A stretch of 64,000 nucleotides of DNA from Parasponia andersonii (lineage: Eukaryota > Streptophyta > Magnoliopsida > Rosales > Cannabaceae), in contig JXTB01000032.1 of NCBI GenBank assembly GCA_002914805.1, positions 1,196,822 to 1,260,821 of the forward strand, written 5' to 3'. How positions within the stretch are numbered: position 1 is the stretch's first letter; each line of letters begins with the position of its first letter. The notes below the pieces were generated by a model that ran no database searches, was not told the origin of the DNA, and saw nothing but the letters and a program-made list of their open reading frames with translations. Positions 50,596-63,590 of the stretch are shown here, piece by piece. Made by a program: the position numbers and the translations under genes.

Positions 50596-53500
50596 AGCTA
50601 CAAAAAAGAATGTCTTTAACCGTAGTTCAACAAGAATTGTCGTGTCGTTAAAGTGAATTTGGCACCTTTTTTTTGGCAGTTCTAGTCTAACTGTCGAGAA
50701 GGAGTTATTTTTTAAAAATAATATTCTCGGCAGTTGGACCGAAATTATTGAGAATGTGAAAAACACAATTTTAATAGCGGTTCGTTAGAACGTCATTAAA
50801 GACCACCATAAGGGTCGAGACTAGCTCGTGTCCTCATTCTTCTTCTTCCCCTACCTGTGGATGCGCCGTTCATTTTCTCCATGCACAATAGTTGGTAATC
50901 CAGCCAGTTTTCAACCGAAAATCACTTTTATTTAGCTCAAATCATTTCTTTTGACGTGAGTATGTTTTATATGCATGATTTTGTTATGATTTGTTTGTAT
51001 TCTAACAATTTTTTAACCTAGAATTTGTTTAGAAAAATTTATGATTAACCGTTGCGATTCTCGAGTAATGTGTAATCTTATTATTTTTGGTATAATTTTT
51101 GGTTGTTTTAGGTTCTATTTTGGTCGGAAATATCAATTTAGTATCAAATTCATAGTATTGTTGCATTTTAGGTCATTTGGAGGTTTTTTTTTATTTTTTA
51201 TTTAATCCGAATTATTTTTATGTCAAATGTAATTGTAATTTTGTGTAGTTTTTTGTTGTATTAGGTTCTCATTTAAAAGGGTATAGTATGTCTAGTATCA
51301 AATTTGGAGTATTGTTAGATTTTAGGTCAGTTTAAGGTAATTTTTTTTTATTTAATCGGAAATTTCTTTTAATTAGAGAAATTGAAATAAAATGTATGTT
51401 ATTATGTTGTTTTTTTAATAGTCATTAATAATTATAGTTTGTTAATGTGACCACATCCTTATGAATTGCTTAATTTTATATAATTTTAATATATGTGTAA
51501 TGTGTGTATCATTATTTATTTGATAGATTATATAGTAACTAATTTTAGATAGATAATATTTCGAATTTACATAATCCTTAGTTGAAAAAAGATAAGTATT
51601 AAAAAAATTAGTTAGTTGTTAAGTTACTAACTTTGTTAATTTAATATAAAGTATGAAAGGAGATGAATTTGTAGGTTTACAAATATTGAAATTTAATACA
51701 TTGACGTAGGTTTGAAGTATAGATTGGTGGTATGCATTATTTTTCTGCAGAGGTTAGTCAATTTTTAAGCGGAAACTCTGTTGAATTTTAGTTAGAATTT
51801 TAATGATTAGTAATAGATAAAAGTTAGATGCCAAAGAGTAAATTATCAAAAGAGTATAAAGATGAGGTTGCATATTTCCTAAGATATGCTAAAGAAAATG
51901 GTGGTGATCCTAATATGACTTTATGTCCATATGTTAAGTGTGATAACATTAATTATATGAGAGATATCAACGTAAGTGGACATTTATTTCTTAATAAAAT
52001 AGATGCATCTTATACGAGATGGATATGGTATAGGGAACCTACACATGAAGAAAATTTCCCTAACAAAAGAGCTCGAAAGGAATATGTTTATGAGGAATAC
52101 GAAGATCATCCAATAGATATAGTTAATGATGTTGAAGAAAACTTTGCTAATTATCCGGATGAATTCATGAAATTAGTGGAGGATGCAGAGAAAGATCTCT
52201 ATCATAGTTCAAAAATCACGACATTGCCATTTTTGGTTAAGATTTACAATTTAAAAGATCGTAATAGGTGGAGCGATAGTGGATTTTCTCAATTGCTTTC
52301 ATTATTAAGAAATGTATTCCCATAAAATAATAACATACCTACTTCTATATATAAGGCGAAGAAAACATTATGCTCAATGAGCATAGAGTATGAAAAGATA
52401 CATGATTGTCCAAATGATTGTATAATGTACTGCAAAGAGTTTGCAGATACAAGTAGTTATCCTGTGTGCAAAAGTTTGAGATGGAAGGTTTTAAAGTACT
52501 CTAACCAAAAGAAGAAAGAGGTCCCAGCGAAAGTATTGTGGTATATTCCACTCATTCCTCGATTTAGATAGCTGTTTTGGAATGAAAAACATGCTAAAAG
52601 TTTGATATGACATAATGAAGAAAGAATCAAAGATGGAAAACTTCGGCATCTAATAGATTCTCTTGCTTAGAGAAAAATAGATGACATATGGCCAATAATA
52701 AAAGAAGATTCTCGAAATCTCAGGCTTGATCTTTCGGCTGATGGCATAAACTCTCATAGTTCAATGTGTAGTAATTATAGTTATTGGCCAGTTATACTTG
52801 CTATTTATAATCTTCTTCTCTGGTTGTGCATGAAGAAAAGATTTACAATATTCACCCTATTAATCTCGAGATCTAAACAGTCTGGGAATAATATAGATGT
52901 CTATTTATCACCGTTAATAAACGATTTAAAAAGTCTATAGGATGGAGTCGATTGTTATGATGCAAGGAAAAATGAGAGATTTAATTTGAGAGTGGTATTA
53001 TTATAGACAATCAATGATTTTCCTACATATGATAATTTGTCCAAGCATTGTGTAAAGGGTTACAAAGCATGCCCAATATGTAGTAAGCATACACATACAA
53101 TAAGATTGAACTATTATAATAAAGAAGTTTATATAGGATATCGACGATTCCCACCTCATGATCATACTTATTGTAAATATACGAAGCGCTTTAATAGGAA
53201 AAAAGAGATTGAAAGTGCTCCTAGTTCATTAAGCGGTGAGAATTTTTAAACAAGTTAGTCGAATAGTTAATAAATTTGGAAAAGTTTGAAAGAAAAGAGC
53301 CAAAGAAATAAGAAAGAAAATGTGAAAAAAACACAAGACACAAAGAAGAAAGAAACAAAGAGTGACTGTTAGAAAAAGAAATCTATTTTCTTTGAGTTAG
53401 AGTATTAGAAGCATAATGTTTTGTAGCACAATCTTGATGTCATACATATTAAGAAGAATGTTTATAATAGTATTATTGGGACTTTGCTTAATATACCTGG

Positions 53501-55577
53501 AAAAACAAAAGAAGGTTTTACTGCTCGTCTTGATCTTGTGGGAATAGTAGTAAGAAAAGAGTCAGCTCCTAAATTAGGTGAGAAGTGAATATTTTTACTG
53601 GGAGCTTATTTTAATTTGACAAAAGAAGAGAAATATCAAATATACGAGACTTTAGTAAATATAAAAGTTCCAGATGGTTATTCCTCGAACATTCACAACT
53701 TGATATCAATAAAAGATTTAAGACTAATTGGGTTGAAGTCACATGATTGTCATGCTTTGATGCAACAATTACTTCTAGTTGCAATCTGTAGAATTTCTCA
53801 AAATTATGTCAGATTCTTAGTCACAAGATTATGTTTTTTCTTCAATGCTATTTGTGCTAAAGCAGTGGAAGTAACCAAATTGGAATCACTTCAAAAAGAA
53901 ATCGTCATTACATTGTGTCTTCTCGAGTAATATTTTCCTCCGTTATTCTTTGATATTATGGTTCATTTAACTGTACATTTAATAAGGAAAATTAAGTTAG
54001 ATAGTCCAGTTTATTTGCGATAGATGTATCCAATTGAAAGATTAATGAAAATTTAGAAGGATTATGTTAGAAATCGGAATTATCCTAAGGCATGTATAGT
54101 TGAATGTTACGTAGTTAAAGAAGTTATAGAATTTTGTTCAGAGTATATTGGTCATGTTCAGACTATTGGTATTCTGAAATTTCGATAGTCAATAGAATTT
54201 CAAAGCAAATGTATAGGTGTTTGTAATCCCACTCTCGTTGATCGCATAAATTTAGAGCTAACTCATAGAATTGTGCTAGAAAATATTTAATTCTTTAATC
54301 CAATTGGACAACGACTGAGACAGGATGCCCAAAATCTCATAAATTTATTAGTGTAGTTTATAATATAATATACTTAATATATATTTATATAATTAATCCA
54401 TTAGTAATATAACATTTGTTTTCTTTTAGTGTATTTCAAATATATAATGTGGACAAGTAAAAAAAGGAATAATGACCAAGATGGTATGCAATTAAGGTAT
54501 AATATATAACTTTTTTAATATAAACTTATTAAGATATGCAATTGATATTTATATATTTTAATTACATATAGTTCTCATCATAATCATAGTATCCATCTAA
54601 GCCCAATTACATAGAGTATGAATTTTATGTCTTGCGCATGATGTGAGACTTGGTGAAGAATAATAGTCTAGTAGATTATATTGGATCAAATATAAGTATT
54701 TGGATACTTTACTTTGTTTATCTAAAAGTATATAAGTTCACACATGTACTTATTATTTTTAGTTACTAAATTTGATTTGTGTTTATAAACTTATAGCATC
54801 ACTGCCAAAAAATTTATTCAGTGGACGACATCAATGAAATGTATGAAGAATGAGCCGTAACCATAAGCAACCATCTATAATTGGTCTCGATTAGTTAGAC
54901 TATGTTCTTAAACTTAGTTATTGGTATAATTCGTCGGAATTATATTGTAAGTTTTAGTTATATGCTCAAGTATTAGGTTATATTTCTAATTCGTTGACTT
55001 TATGTATGTTATATAGATTAGTTTAACCTTGAATTAACTTAATTAACTTGCAAGTAGGTAGTGGTACATATATTGTTTTGTATTTATTTATGTAATAGAA
55101 CTTTAGTTGTATATATTTATTTGTGAATTTATCTAGGTATGGATATTGTAGAAGTCGAATGAGGCTATTTATATGCAAGTTTTTATTATGTGGAATTTTG
55201 AAAATTAGCCAGAGAAAGGGAAAAATATTTCCTCTGGAATGAGCCTTTAACGTCAATTTCACACCGTTAAAGGGCAACAAACAATCTTTAACGACGGTTA
55301 TAATCGCCGTGAAATGGATCAATTACAGTGGTTCTATGGGAATTACCATAATTGATCTCCATCAAAGAAATATCAATAGTGGTTATAACCGTAGTTAAAT
55401 GTGATTAATTACATCGGTTCCTATAGAACCGTCGTAATTGATCTATTTTTACAGCAGTTATTAACTACTATTAAAAGTGTCATTTTTAACTGTATTTATA
55501 TTAACAGTGATTTTCAATCGCCGTGAAATTATAACTATAGTAGTTTTTAACTGCCGTGAATGTCTCTTTTTGTAGTA
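50596..55577 (+). mobile_element. CACTA transposon 2, about 5.0 kb, degenerate
   Basis: The left end reads AGCTACAAAAAAGAATGTC (first two bases of CACTACA altered), and the reverse complement of the right end reads TACTACAAAAAGAGACATTC. Both are flanked by the 3-bp sequence ATA (50593-50595 and 55578-55580), as expected for CACTA elements. Subterminal regions carry words such as AACTGCCGTGAA and TTATAACCGTAGTTAA in both orientations. It encodes only a TNP2 relic on the + strand; the second-protein genes seen in element 1 are absent, so it is an internally deleted copy. It belongs to a different subfamily from element 1, judged by its terminal sequence. Confidence 0.85.
51828..54240 (+). pseudogene. 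TNP2-type CACTA transposase, element 2
   Basis: One reading frame (codons starting at multiples of three) carries nearly the whole protein from ATG 51828. It holds the transposase-associated domain (MTLCPYVKCDN, then TRWIWYREP), CSMSIEYEKIHDCPNDC, TINDFPTYDNLS, HCVKGYKACPICSKHTHT, SIFFELEY, HNLDVIHIKKNVYN, then DUF4218 (LIGLKSHDCHALMQQLL and YFPPLFFDIMVHLTVHLI). Frame is kept for about 730 codons, so decay is mostly by point mutation. Seven stops replace Trp codons (52608, 52668, 52938, 53004, 53370, 53406, 54021) and one a Gln (53928). The first stop is at 52323. DUF4216 is missing or unrecognisable. Confidence 0.88.
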
Positions 55578-55580
55578 ATA

Positions 55581-57749
55581 ACATTATATAATCATCTGTG
55601 TGTAATAATATATTTCTTAACAAAAGAAAATTTTTAATCGAACTTTTTGTAATTTTTCTCTTTTGACTTATAACGAGAACGTTAATTTGCTTTTTCATTT
55701 ATGGCTTCATAAAATGCTAAAACCAGGATCTTGATTAACTACACTTGGTTGGTTTGTGTAGTTCTTGTCCTAATTTTTCTCCTATATGGCCTCATTTGTT
55801 GTAAATTAATCTTATTGATATAAAACTTCTGAAAAACTCAAGGGTTATTACAATCTTTAACAAGTATACTTTTATGTTAACCGAAGTGATCATATGCTGT
55901 CACGGTACAAAAGGAGACAAGGGAAGGTTTGATTCTTAATCGGGACTTAATATCTAATTAATTAAGGACAATACAATCTATATCTTACGGTACATCTTGG
56001 ATATTGATATGAAAAGTCCTAACTCGAATTTCTTTGGTCGATTAATATTTTATGAAGAGCAACACAAAAACTTAAGAGACAACAGAGTTCCTTTATTCAA
56101 TATTTATTATTTATCAAACAATGTGGTATATTATGTGATCATTATTATAGCCTTTTTTCGAAGGGGGAAAAACAACTTAGGGGTGGAATTCAAACTTAAA
56201 ATAGTTTACATTGGGGGAGAAGTGTACTACCAACAGGTAACCACTGATAATGAATTACAGGTTTTTTTTTTTTTTGAAGGATATGAATTACAAGTTTAAT
56301 ATTAGTTTCCTTATGATAAATTATGCAAAACTATATTATACGAGAATATACATCAAACACAATGTGAATGAATAATGATGATTATTAGAATTACTAGTGA
56401 TATTATTTATTAAAAAATGAATAATACTAACTCGGGGAAAAAAAAATAAAAACAATAAGAGAAGAAGAAACAATAGCAGCTAAACTCTCATTTTAAATAT
56501 GTACTTTTTTAGCAAGATTCAATACTAAAAGAAAGAACTTTGATTAGTAAAAGAAGGTTTTGTCTTTGCTCTAATATTATTGATTTCGAATTCAGTGTGA
56601 ACAGAAAACCTACAAAAGTAACGTATATGATATGAAATTACATTGATATTATTAATAAAATAAGGTTTATTTTTTCGCTCTATGATTGATTTTGATTTCA
56701 GTGTGAACACACAACAACAAAAACAACCTCTATGATATGAACTTATAGGATAGGAATTATAAATTATTGTTCAAACCACGTATATAGCACGTATATGCAT
56801 GATACACCATGTCAGGTTCACCCCTCGTGCATCCACAGTTAACGCCACCTTGGGACCAAATGTCATTGTTGGACCCGTCTCTCAAAGTATATTGAGTATT
56901 TATAAGAAATGGTCTCTTTTTCGGATCAAAATTTATTTAATAAATGATTTTTTTTAGTTAAACTACATTTTATAAAACAAATTAATTTTTTATAAAATAA
57001 ATCAATTTTTGAAGAAGTAAATCAATTTTTTTAAAAAAATAAATTTATTTTCAAAAAATAAATCAATACATTTTGATATAATAAATAAAATGGTCATTTT
57101 TTTAAATAATTTTAAAAATTCAATTGTCTTTTAAAAAATTTGAAAAACAGCTATCTTACAAACTTTGATAAAAAATTTGGCCATTTGGCTAAAAACCAAA
57201 ACATATTTCTTTTTTGTAGGTATCCGAATTGAATTTGATACCATTTATCATGACACGATGCCTCGTCCCTTTTGTAGATATTGCTCGCTTAAATTTTACT
57301 TCTTCACAATCTTTCAAGACATGCATACACCACTCAAAAATTAAGGCAATTTTTTTTCCACAACGCCTAAATACTTATCATTCTCCAAATATGTAGGACA
57401 CTACACACTATATGATGCTTCGGAGTATTTCATAGATAACAAATTTTAAGAAAAGTATTAGTTTGATTGAAAATTTGCTAAAATAAAAATATCAAAACAC
57501 CAAAAGCTTCACTCAACCTACTTTTTCTTTTATTTATGTAATAAGAAAAAACTTATTGATAGAAAAAAAAAAAGGATAATAACATTAAAATACCTGAATT
57601 TTATTTTTTTTTGTAAAAAAAAAATCCTAACTTTTGAATGACTGTAAAATAATACTTTCACTTTTAAATTTCTGTAAAATAATATTATAATTTTTAAATT
57701 TATACAAAATAATATTTTTATTTTTAAATTTTTATAAAATAAGAACCTC
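55581..57749. other. AT-rich spacer
   Basis: No gene or RNA recognised. A 100-aa frame at 55997-56299 lacks family resemblance. Near 57580-57740 there is a further partial copy of the inner arm of the adjacent hairpin (TAAAATAATACTTTCACTTTTAAATT words). Poly(A)-rich stretches around 56940-57120 consist of repeated AAATCAATTTTT words. Confidence 0.45.
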
Positions 57750-59199
57750 TAGAGATCGAAAGATCGAATCTGGACCGTCCACAAAGATACGCGTATCCAC
57801 GTCCTGTCTTTGGTCTTAAGAAAACTTGCAACTTGTTATTTCTTAACCAAATTATTTTGAGCTTTAACGTGAGTTCCCCCATTTTTTTTTATGTCCCTTT
57901 TGTGGGCTGCTTCGCGGGGTCCTTAATTGCTGCTGCTCTTTTGCATTTGCATGTGTTTATACGCTCCTATAATTAAAACTATATCTATAATATGGGGGGA
58001 TTATTCATGTAATCTAATTATAAATAAATGTTCTATTAACAATACAATAGTCTCCGGTTGATTTGATAGAATATGACATTTGAGTATTTTCTTTTGGGTT
58101 AATCATGTAAATTTTAACTTTTTAATTAAAAAAAAAATTTAATTTTTGAATATTTACAAAATAATACCCTCATTTTTAAATTTCACAAAATAATACCCTA
58201 ATTTTTGGATTCTACAAATTGATATCTTGACAATTAAAATTTTTACAAATTAATACCTTAAGATTTAAAATTCATATAAATTTATAATCTTAATGTCCAA
58301 TTAGTTGATTTTAATAATAAAAAGATGGTAGTAGCTATCATCAACTTAATTAAAATTTATTAAATAATAATAAAATTTCTGAAAAAATATTTGTAATAAG
58401 CTTATTTTTCTTTTCATTTAAAAAAAAGTAAAAAATTAGAACATGAGGTAAAAATAGTTAATTGTAAAAAAAAAAAAAAAAGAAACATGAGAGAAAAATT
58501 GTGTTTTTTTAGCAATTAACCAAAAAAAGTAATTATAAAATAATTTCTAATAATATACTAATATCGAAACATTTTTAATAAGTTAATGAGAGATGTTTGC
58601 ATCTTTTAATTTGCTCATAGTATAAATATACAAAGAAAACAAAAGGTGAGAGTATTAATTTGTAGAAATCGTAAATATTAAGGTATTAATTTGTAGAATT
58701 CAAAAGTGAATGTATTAATTTGTAGAATTCTAAAAGTCATAATATTATTTTGTAGAAATTTAAAAGTGAAAGTATTATTTTACAAATATTCAAAAATTAG
58801 GATTTTTTTACTAATAAGTTAAAATTCAAAATATTTGTACGTGACTAAGAAAAAAAAAATACTCAAATGTCATATTCTATCAAATCAATAGGAGATTATT
58901 GTATTGTTAATAGAACATCTATTTATAATTACATGAATAATCCCTCCATATTATAGATATAGTTAATATAGTTTTAATTATAGGAACGTATAAACACATG
59001 AAAATGCAAAATAGCAGCAGCAATTAAGGACCCCACCAAGCAGCCCACAAAAGGGACAAAAAAAATGGGGAATTCACGTTAAAGCTCAAAATAATTTGGT
59101 TAAGAAATAACAAGTTGCAAGTTTTCTTAAGACCAAAGACTCTGGCCGGTGGATATGCGTATCTTCGTGGACGGTCCAGATTCGATCTTCCGATCTCTA
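57750..59199. repeat. 1.45-kb foldback element with arms of 390-520 bp
   Basis: The left arm from TAGAGATCGAAAGATCG (57750) matches the reverse complement of the right arm ending at 59199, at about 90% by eye over some 390 bp. Shared blocks include AATCTGGACCGTCCAC, TCTTAAGAAAACTTGCAACT and GTGGGCTGCTT. Weaker pairing continues inward to about 58270 and 58640 through repeated TACAAAATAATA words. The loop is a few hundred bases. No target duplication was found at the tips. No protein is encoded. It could be a large non-autonomous DNA transposon or an inverted duplication. Confidence 0.85.
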
Positions 59200-62067
59200 A
59201 TCTCTTTTCTATTTATATTTTCATCCTCTAAATTATATATAATTATGATCAGCAGCGAAGATCACGGAAAATCTCTCTAACAATCTCTTAGAAAAGACAT
59301 AAAAAAGACGGTTTATTTATTTATGTCTTTTTATTGTTTATGTGTCTTTGATTATTGTCTAATCCTCATCCACCGCCCAAGTCCCAACGCGTCTTTTGCA
59401 TTTAATATAGTTGTTAATCACTTATTATTGTATAGATTAGTCACTGTCATATGGACTTCGTTTGTTGGAAATCTTGGTGACAATTTCCTATTTTCCAAAT
59501 GTTGTTTTATTAATTTCTTTCATATATATATATATCTCTCTCTCTTTTTTTTTTTGAAAAGTATATCTCTCTTATTTTGTGTCAAGCCTCAAATCTGAAT
59601 TGACGTTAAATTATATCTCGATTTTAGATCTGTACTTTTTTTTCCCCTAATTTAACCTTTTTTTTTTTGGAGGCCTAGAAATCATGGAAGAAATTTTCCT
59701 TGTGCCCTGTAGGCAAGCTTTGTCTGCTTTGCTTATAGTTTAGTAAAAGAAAGACCCCTGTACATGACTTTTCAATTTGTTAATATATATATATATTCTC
59801 CTTTTCTTTTTATAGCTTTTGAGAAAAATTTGGCTTTCTACTATATGTCTTTTGACTATAGGGATTGATAAATCTGAATCTTTACTAAATACTGAAAAAC
59901 TCATTACACTCGTAAGTGCCGTCACTAGCTAGATGTGTGACTTTGGTAAGTCTCTATGGATTTTTCAGCTTGGAAAATGTTTGGATTTATCATATTTCTC
60001 ATCTCAATTTCCCTTTCTAATTCAAGGTTACTTTTGTAATAATATTGCTTTCTTAAGTTTTTATTATATTCAGTAGAGCATTCCACTAAAAAAATATATT
60101 TTTAGTCACAATAAAATTTGTACTAAAAAAATATTATTATCACTATATTGTAACTAGAAAATCTATGATCAAAAATTTTAGTCACGAAAATTACAATTTT
60201 ATATAATTGAATGTACTTTTGTCATAACTAATTTTATTACTATAAGTAAAAGATTCATTATGTCATGACTAAAACGTCTATGATTAATAAATTTAGTTAT
60301 GATTAAAAGTATATTTAATCACATGAAATTGTAATTTTTGTGACAATTTAAAGGAGTAGATGGACTCACAATTTTTGTGACAATTTTTATTACTATATAT
60401 AAAAAAACTGTGAAATTAATATTAGTCACGACTTATGATTAAATGTTATTTTTTGTCACAAAAAATTTTATCAAAAAAAATGTCACGTTAGAGGTTTAGT
60501 CATTAAAACAATTTATTATGTGCTTCTTTTNACTCACAAATATTACTAAATTGTAGCCTTAATTCGGAGCGCTAATTTATGAGTAGTGATAACTTTTGTT
60601 CAAATGAAAAAAGAAAAAGAAAAACAGAATTAACTAGTATGAACTCCCTCCTCCCCGGGCCCCCAAAAAAAAAAAAAAACAATCTGACACATATTTAATT
60701 AAATAAAATAGAAAGTTAGAAAACTAACACTAGTTTGAACTCTGTTTAACCAATAATTAATACTTTATTCAGTACCACCCATAATGCAGCATCACTTACA
60801 AGATACTAGTTTTTTAATCTTTAAATCATTATAATATATCAATTGATCATAAACCAACGAATGAGACACCGCAAAACCCATTTATTGTCTAAACTAATAC
60901 TAGTGGATCGATCCATCAATTGTGAACTTCTTCTAAGCTTCATTTTTACCCGGAATTAGGGTTTCTTAATTCAACGATCCACACTTTATGCTCAAAGTGC
61001 AAAATGATCACGTCTAGATTGAGACAGAGTGTGTTTGTTTTGGTTTAAAGCTTTGAATATATAATTTCAGGAAAAAATTGACTAAGAGGGGGATAACTAT
61101 TGGAAACACTAAAAATAGTACTAGTTTTTTAAAGAAAAAAAATATTACAGATAAACATCAATTATTAAGTACCCAATGAAAACTTTTCCAAGCTCGACAA
61201 GTTATCATGATTCTCACGATATATTTCTTCGCTAAACTTAGACTCTTTTTGTTATTTGTTATGTTCCGATTTACGGATTTAGTTATATATTTCCATTATT
61301 TGGGATTGTTAAACCTAAAATTTAAAGTACTACTTATATACTTGTGTGGAACTTAATTTGACACTTGATTAAAACTTTTTTGTTCGGTTTCTAAGCAAAA
61401 GATGCGTGCAAGAAAACAATAAATGGTCTCTCGTGGAATTTTTGAGTTGTAAAAGGAAAGGACTCTCACGATTCCATGATAAAAAGTAAAAAAGAGAGTA
61501 CCCTATTTATCTCTACATATGTACATGAGCAACTATCTCTTTCATTAATTGTTATTGACGTTGAAACATCTATTACCATACATTATGTTTTTCATTCTGT
61601 GTACAACGCACCTATGTAAAATAATTTAGAAGCTCAATTAAAAGACTTTATTATAAAATAAAAGTTGGTTAAAGTTACCCAAGGAATTTCTTTATAACAA
61701 GTTAGTGGGAAATAACTATTTATGATGATTTTCCATGGTTGACAAGGCTTGGTCGATCAACGTAATGAATTGAAGTGAGTAACGAATTTTTTTTAATTAT
61801 AACTATGTATCACATTGTTTAAGTAGTACTAAAAATCAATATGTCTTAATAATTAATTGCACTGCCCTAGTTATCATCATGACAAGTTAGTTCCTTCCCT
61901 TCAAGAAAGTAAAAGGTTAGCTAAATTAATATATCGTATCTTATCAAGACATGATGACCATATATTTAGTGTACTGTCTACCCATATAGGGGAGAACGAT
62001 ATTATAAAGAAGGAGCCTATGAAAATTTATATGCGTTCCACTAAAGATGTCATGAATCTATAGAACA
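59200..62067. other. AT-rich spacer with one CACTA-like MITE and an ambiguous base
   Basis: No gene is supported; the 91-aa frame at 59323-59598 is hydrophobic by virtue of T-rich DNA. A single N sits at 60531. The 68-aa frame at 61857-62063 has no recognisable domain. Confidence 0.45.
60084..60522. mobile_element. Probable CACTA-type MITE, 439 bp
   Basis: It starts CACTAAAAAAATATATTTTT and ends in TTTATTATGTG, with the word TTAGTCAC or its inverse (GTGACTAA-like) repeated inside at least six times in both orientations. This mimics subterminal repeats of CACTA elements. It has no coding capacity, and the 3-bp flanks (TTC and CTT) do not match exactly, so boundaries are tentative. Confidence 0.5.
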
Positions 62068-62068
62068 G

Positions 62069-62110
<42 letters not shown>

Positions 62111-62114
<4 letters not shown>

Positions 62115-62390
62115 ATAGAGTTTTTTTTTTTAATCTATACATAGGTATCAATTTGTTCAATGAAAATTTAGCATACACATTTTTTTATTATAAAAAATGT
62201 ATCAATTTGTTCAATGAAAATTTAGCATACACATTTTTTTATTATAAAAAATAAGAGAGAGAAAGAGCATTAATGATGTACGTCTTTTCATGCAGTTTAT
62301 TATAGTCATTAGATCACCGTTAGATGGTGATCCAACGGAAAAAATACCTACCCATAGGTAAAGAAAAAAAATACCTATTAGATTGGCAAC
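62111..62390 (+). repeat. TA-microsatellite-bounded repeat, unit A (forward)
   Basis: Flanked by (TA)n tracts at about 62068-62110 and 62391-62415. It ends TACCTATTAGATTGGCAAC and holds the hairpin GATCACC..GGTGATC at 62312-62331. It contains an extra 54-bp tandem duplication (62145-62198 and 62199-62252). Confidence 0.8.
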
Positions 62391-62415
62391 TATATATATA
62401 TATATATATATATAT

Positions 62416-62656
62416 GGGCACCAATCTAGTAAGTATTTTTTTTTAATTTATGCATAAGTATCAATTTGGCCAATGAAAATTTAACATGCACAGTTTTTTA
62501 TTGTAAAAAGTAAGAAAGAGAAAAAATGTTAATGATGTATGTCTTTTCATGTACTTCATTATAGTCATTGGATCACCATTAGATAGTGATCCAACGGCTA
62601 AAAAAAATACCTACCCATAAGTAAAAAAAAAAAGAATACCTATTGAATTGGCGACC
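62416..62656 (+). repeat. TA-microsatellite-bounded repeat, unit B (forward)
   Basis: Starts GGGCACCAATCTAGTAAGTA immediately after a (TA)n tract and ends ATTGAATTGGCGACC immediately before another. It carries the internal palindrome GATCACCATTAGATAGTGATC at 62571-62591. Confidence 0.85.
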
Positions 62657-62672
62657 TATATATATATATATA

Positions 62673-62930
62673 GTACAAATTGAGTAGACATTTTTTTTAA
62701 TCTACACCTAACCTAATCTACACCTAAGTATTATTTTAGTCAATAAAAATTTATCTAAAATAAAAATTTATCATATATATTTTTTATTATAAAAATAAAA
62801 AACAATTAATGTTAATGATATATATCTTTTTATATATCTCATTATAATCATTAGATCATAACAATACTTTCTAATGCCTAAAAGAAGATAACTACATCCG
62901 TAAAAAAAAATATGTACTAAATTAGCGACC
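62673..62930 (+). repeat. TA-microsatellite-bounded repeat, unit C (forward, divergent)
   Basis: Starts GTACAAATTGAGTAGACATT after (TA)n and ends ACTAAATTAGCGACC before (AT)n. It is shared in outline with units A and B but much more diverged, and the internal palindrome is largely lost. Confidence 0.7.
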
Positions 62931-63347
62931 ATATATATATTCATATAAATACGAACAATGATCTAATCAAATATTCGGTATTGCTATTATTTAAATTGGG
63001 CATTGCGTCATGTCTGTGAGAAGAATGAGGTCTCAAGCGATCCACGACTCTTGATCGGTTTAGAACTGTTTGGAGCAGTACAAGAGAACATTTTCCTATA
63101 ACCAAAAATTGGTCCTTATATATTTTAACCATAAAATAAAAAATAAAATAGGGTCTTATAAGATTTGGAATATCCCTCGTAAATATATATGCCATATATA
63201 GATATTGCCCTTCCTCCAAGGTTAGATAGCTAGCTCCACCTGTCTGTGTGCTGTTTAGTCACTGCATTGTGGGTTGGAGTTGGTGTCCCAAGCTCATCCC
63301 CACCGTTTTTGTGATTGTACACTAAGCTATATATATATATATATATA
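62931..63347. other. Unique spacer between forward and reverse repeat units
   Basis: About 400 bp without matching repeat content between unit C and unit D, ending in a (TA)n tract at about 63328-63347. The 92-aa reverse-strand frame overlapping it shows no recognisable domain. Confidence 0.5.
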
Positions 63348-63590
63348 GGTCGCTAGTCTAATAGGTATTTTTTTCTTTACATATGACTAGGTATTTTTTT
63401 TTAGCCATTGGATCGTCATCTAATGGTAATCCAAGAGCTATAATGAAGTGCATAAAAAGACGTGCATCATTAATGCTCGTTCTTTCTCTTACTTTTTACA
63501 ATAAAAAAATGTGAATGCTAAATTTTCATTGGCCAAATTGATACTTATATATAGGTAAAAAAAAAAAAATACCTACGGGATTGGTGCCCA
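63348..63590 (-). repeat. TA-microsatellite-bounded repeat, unit D (reverse)
   Basis: Starts GGTCGCTAGTCTAATAGGTA after (TA)n and ends CTACGGGATTGGTGCCCA. It has the same content as unit B in the opposite orientation, including TTGGATCGTCATCTAATGGT at the palindrome position. Confidence 0.82.

Noticed and set aside
59323-59598. 91-aa hydrophobic frame
   Set aside because: T-rich DNA translated as Phe/Leu/Ile with a TA microsatellite inside; no homologous membrane protein recognised.
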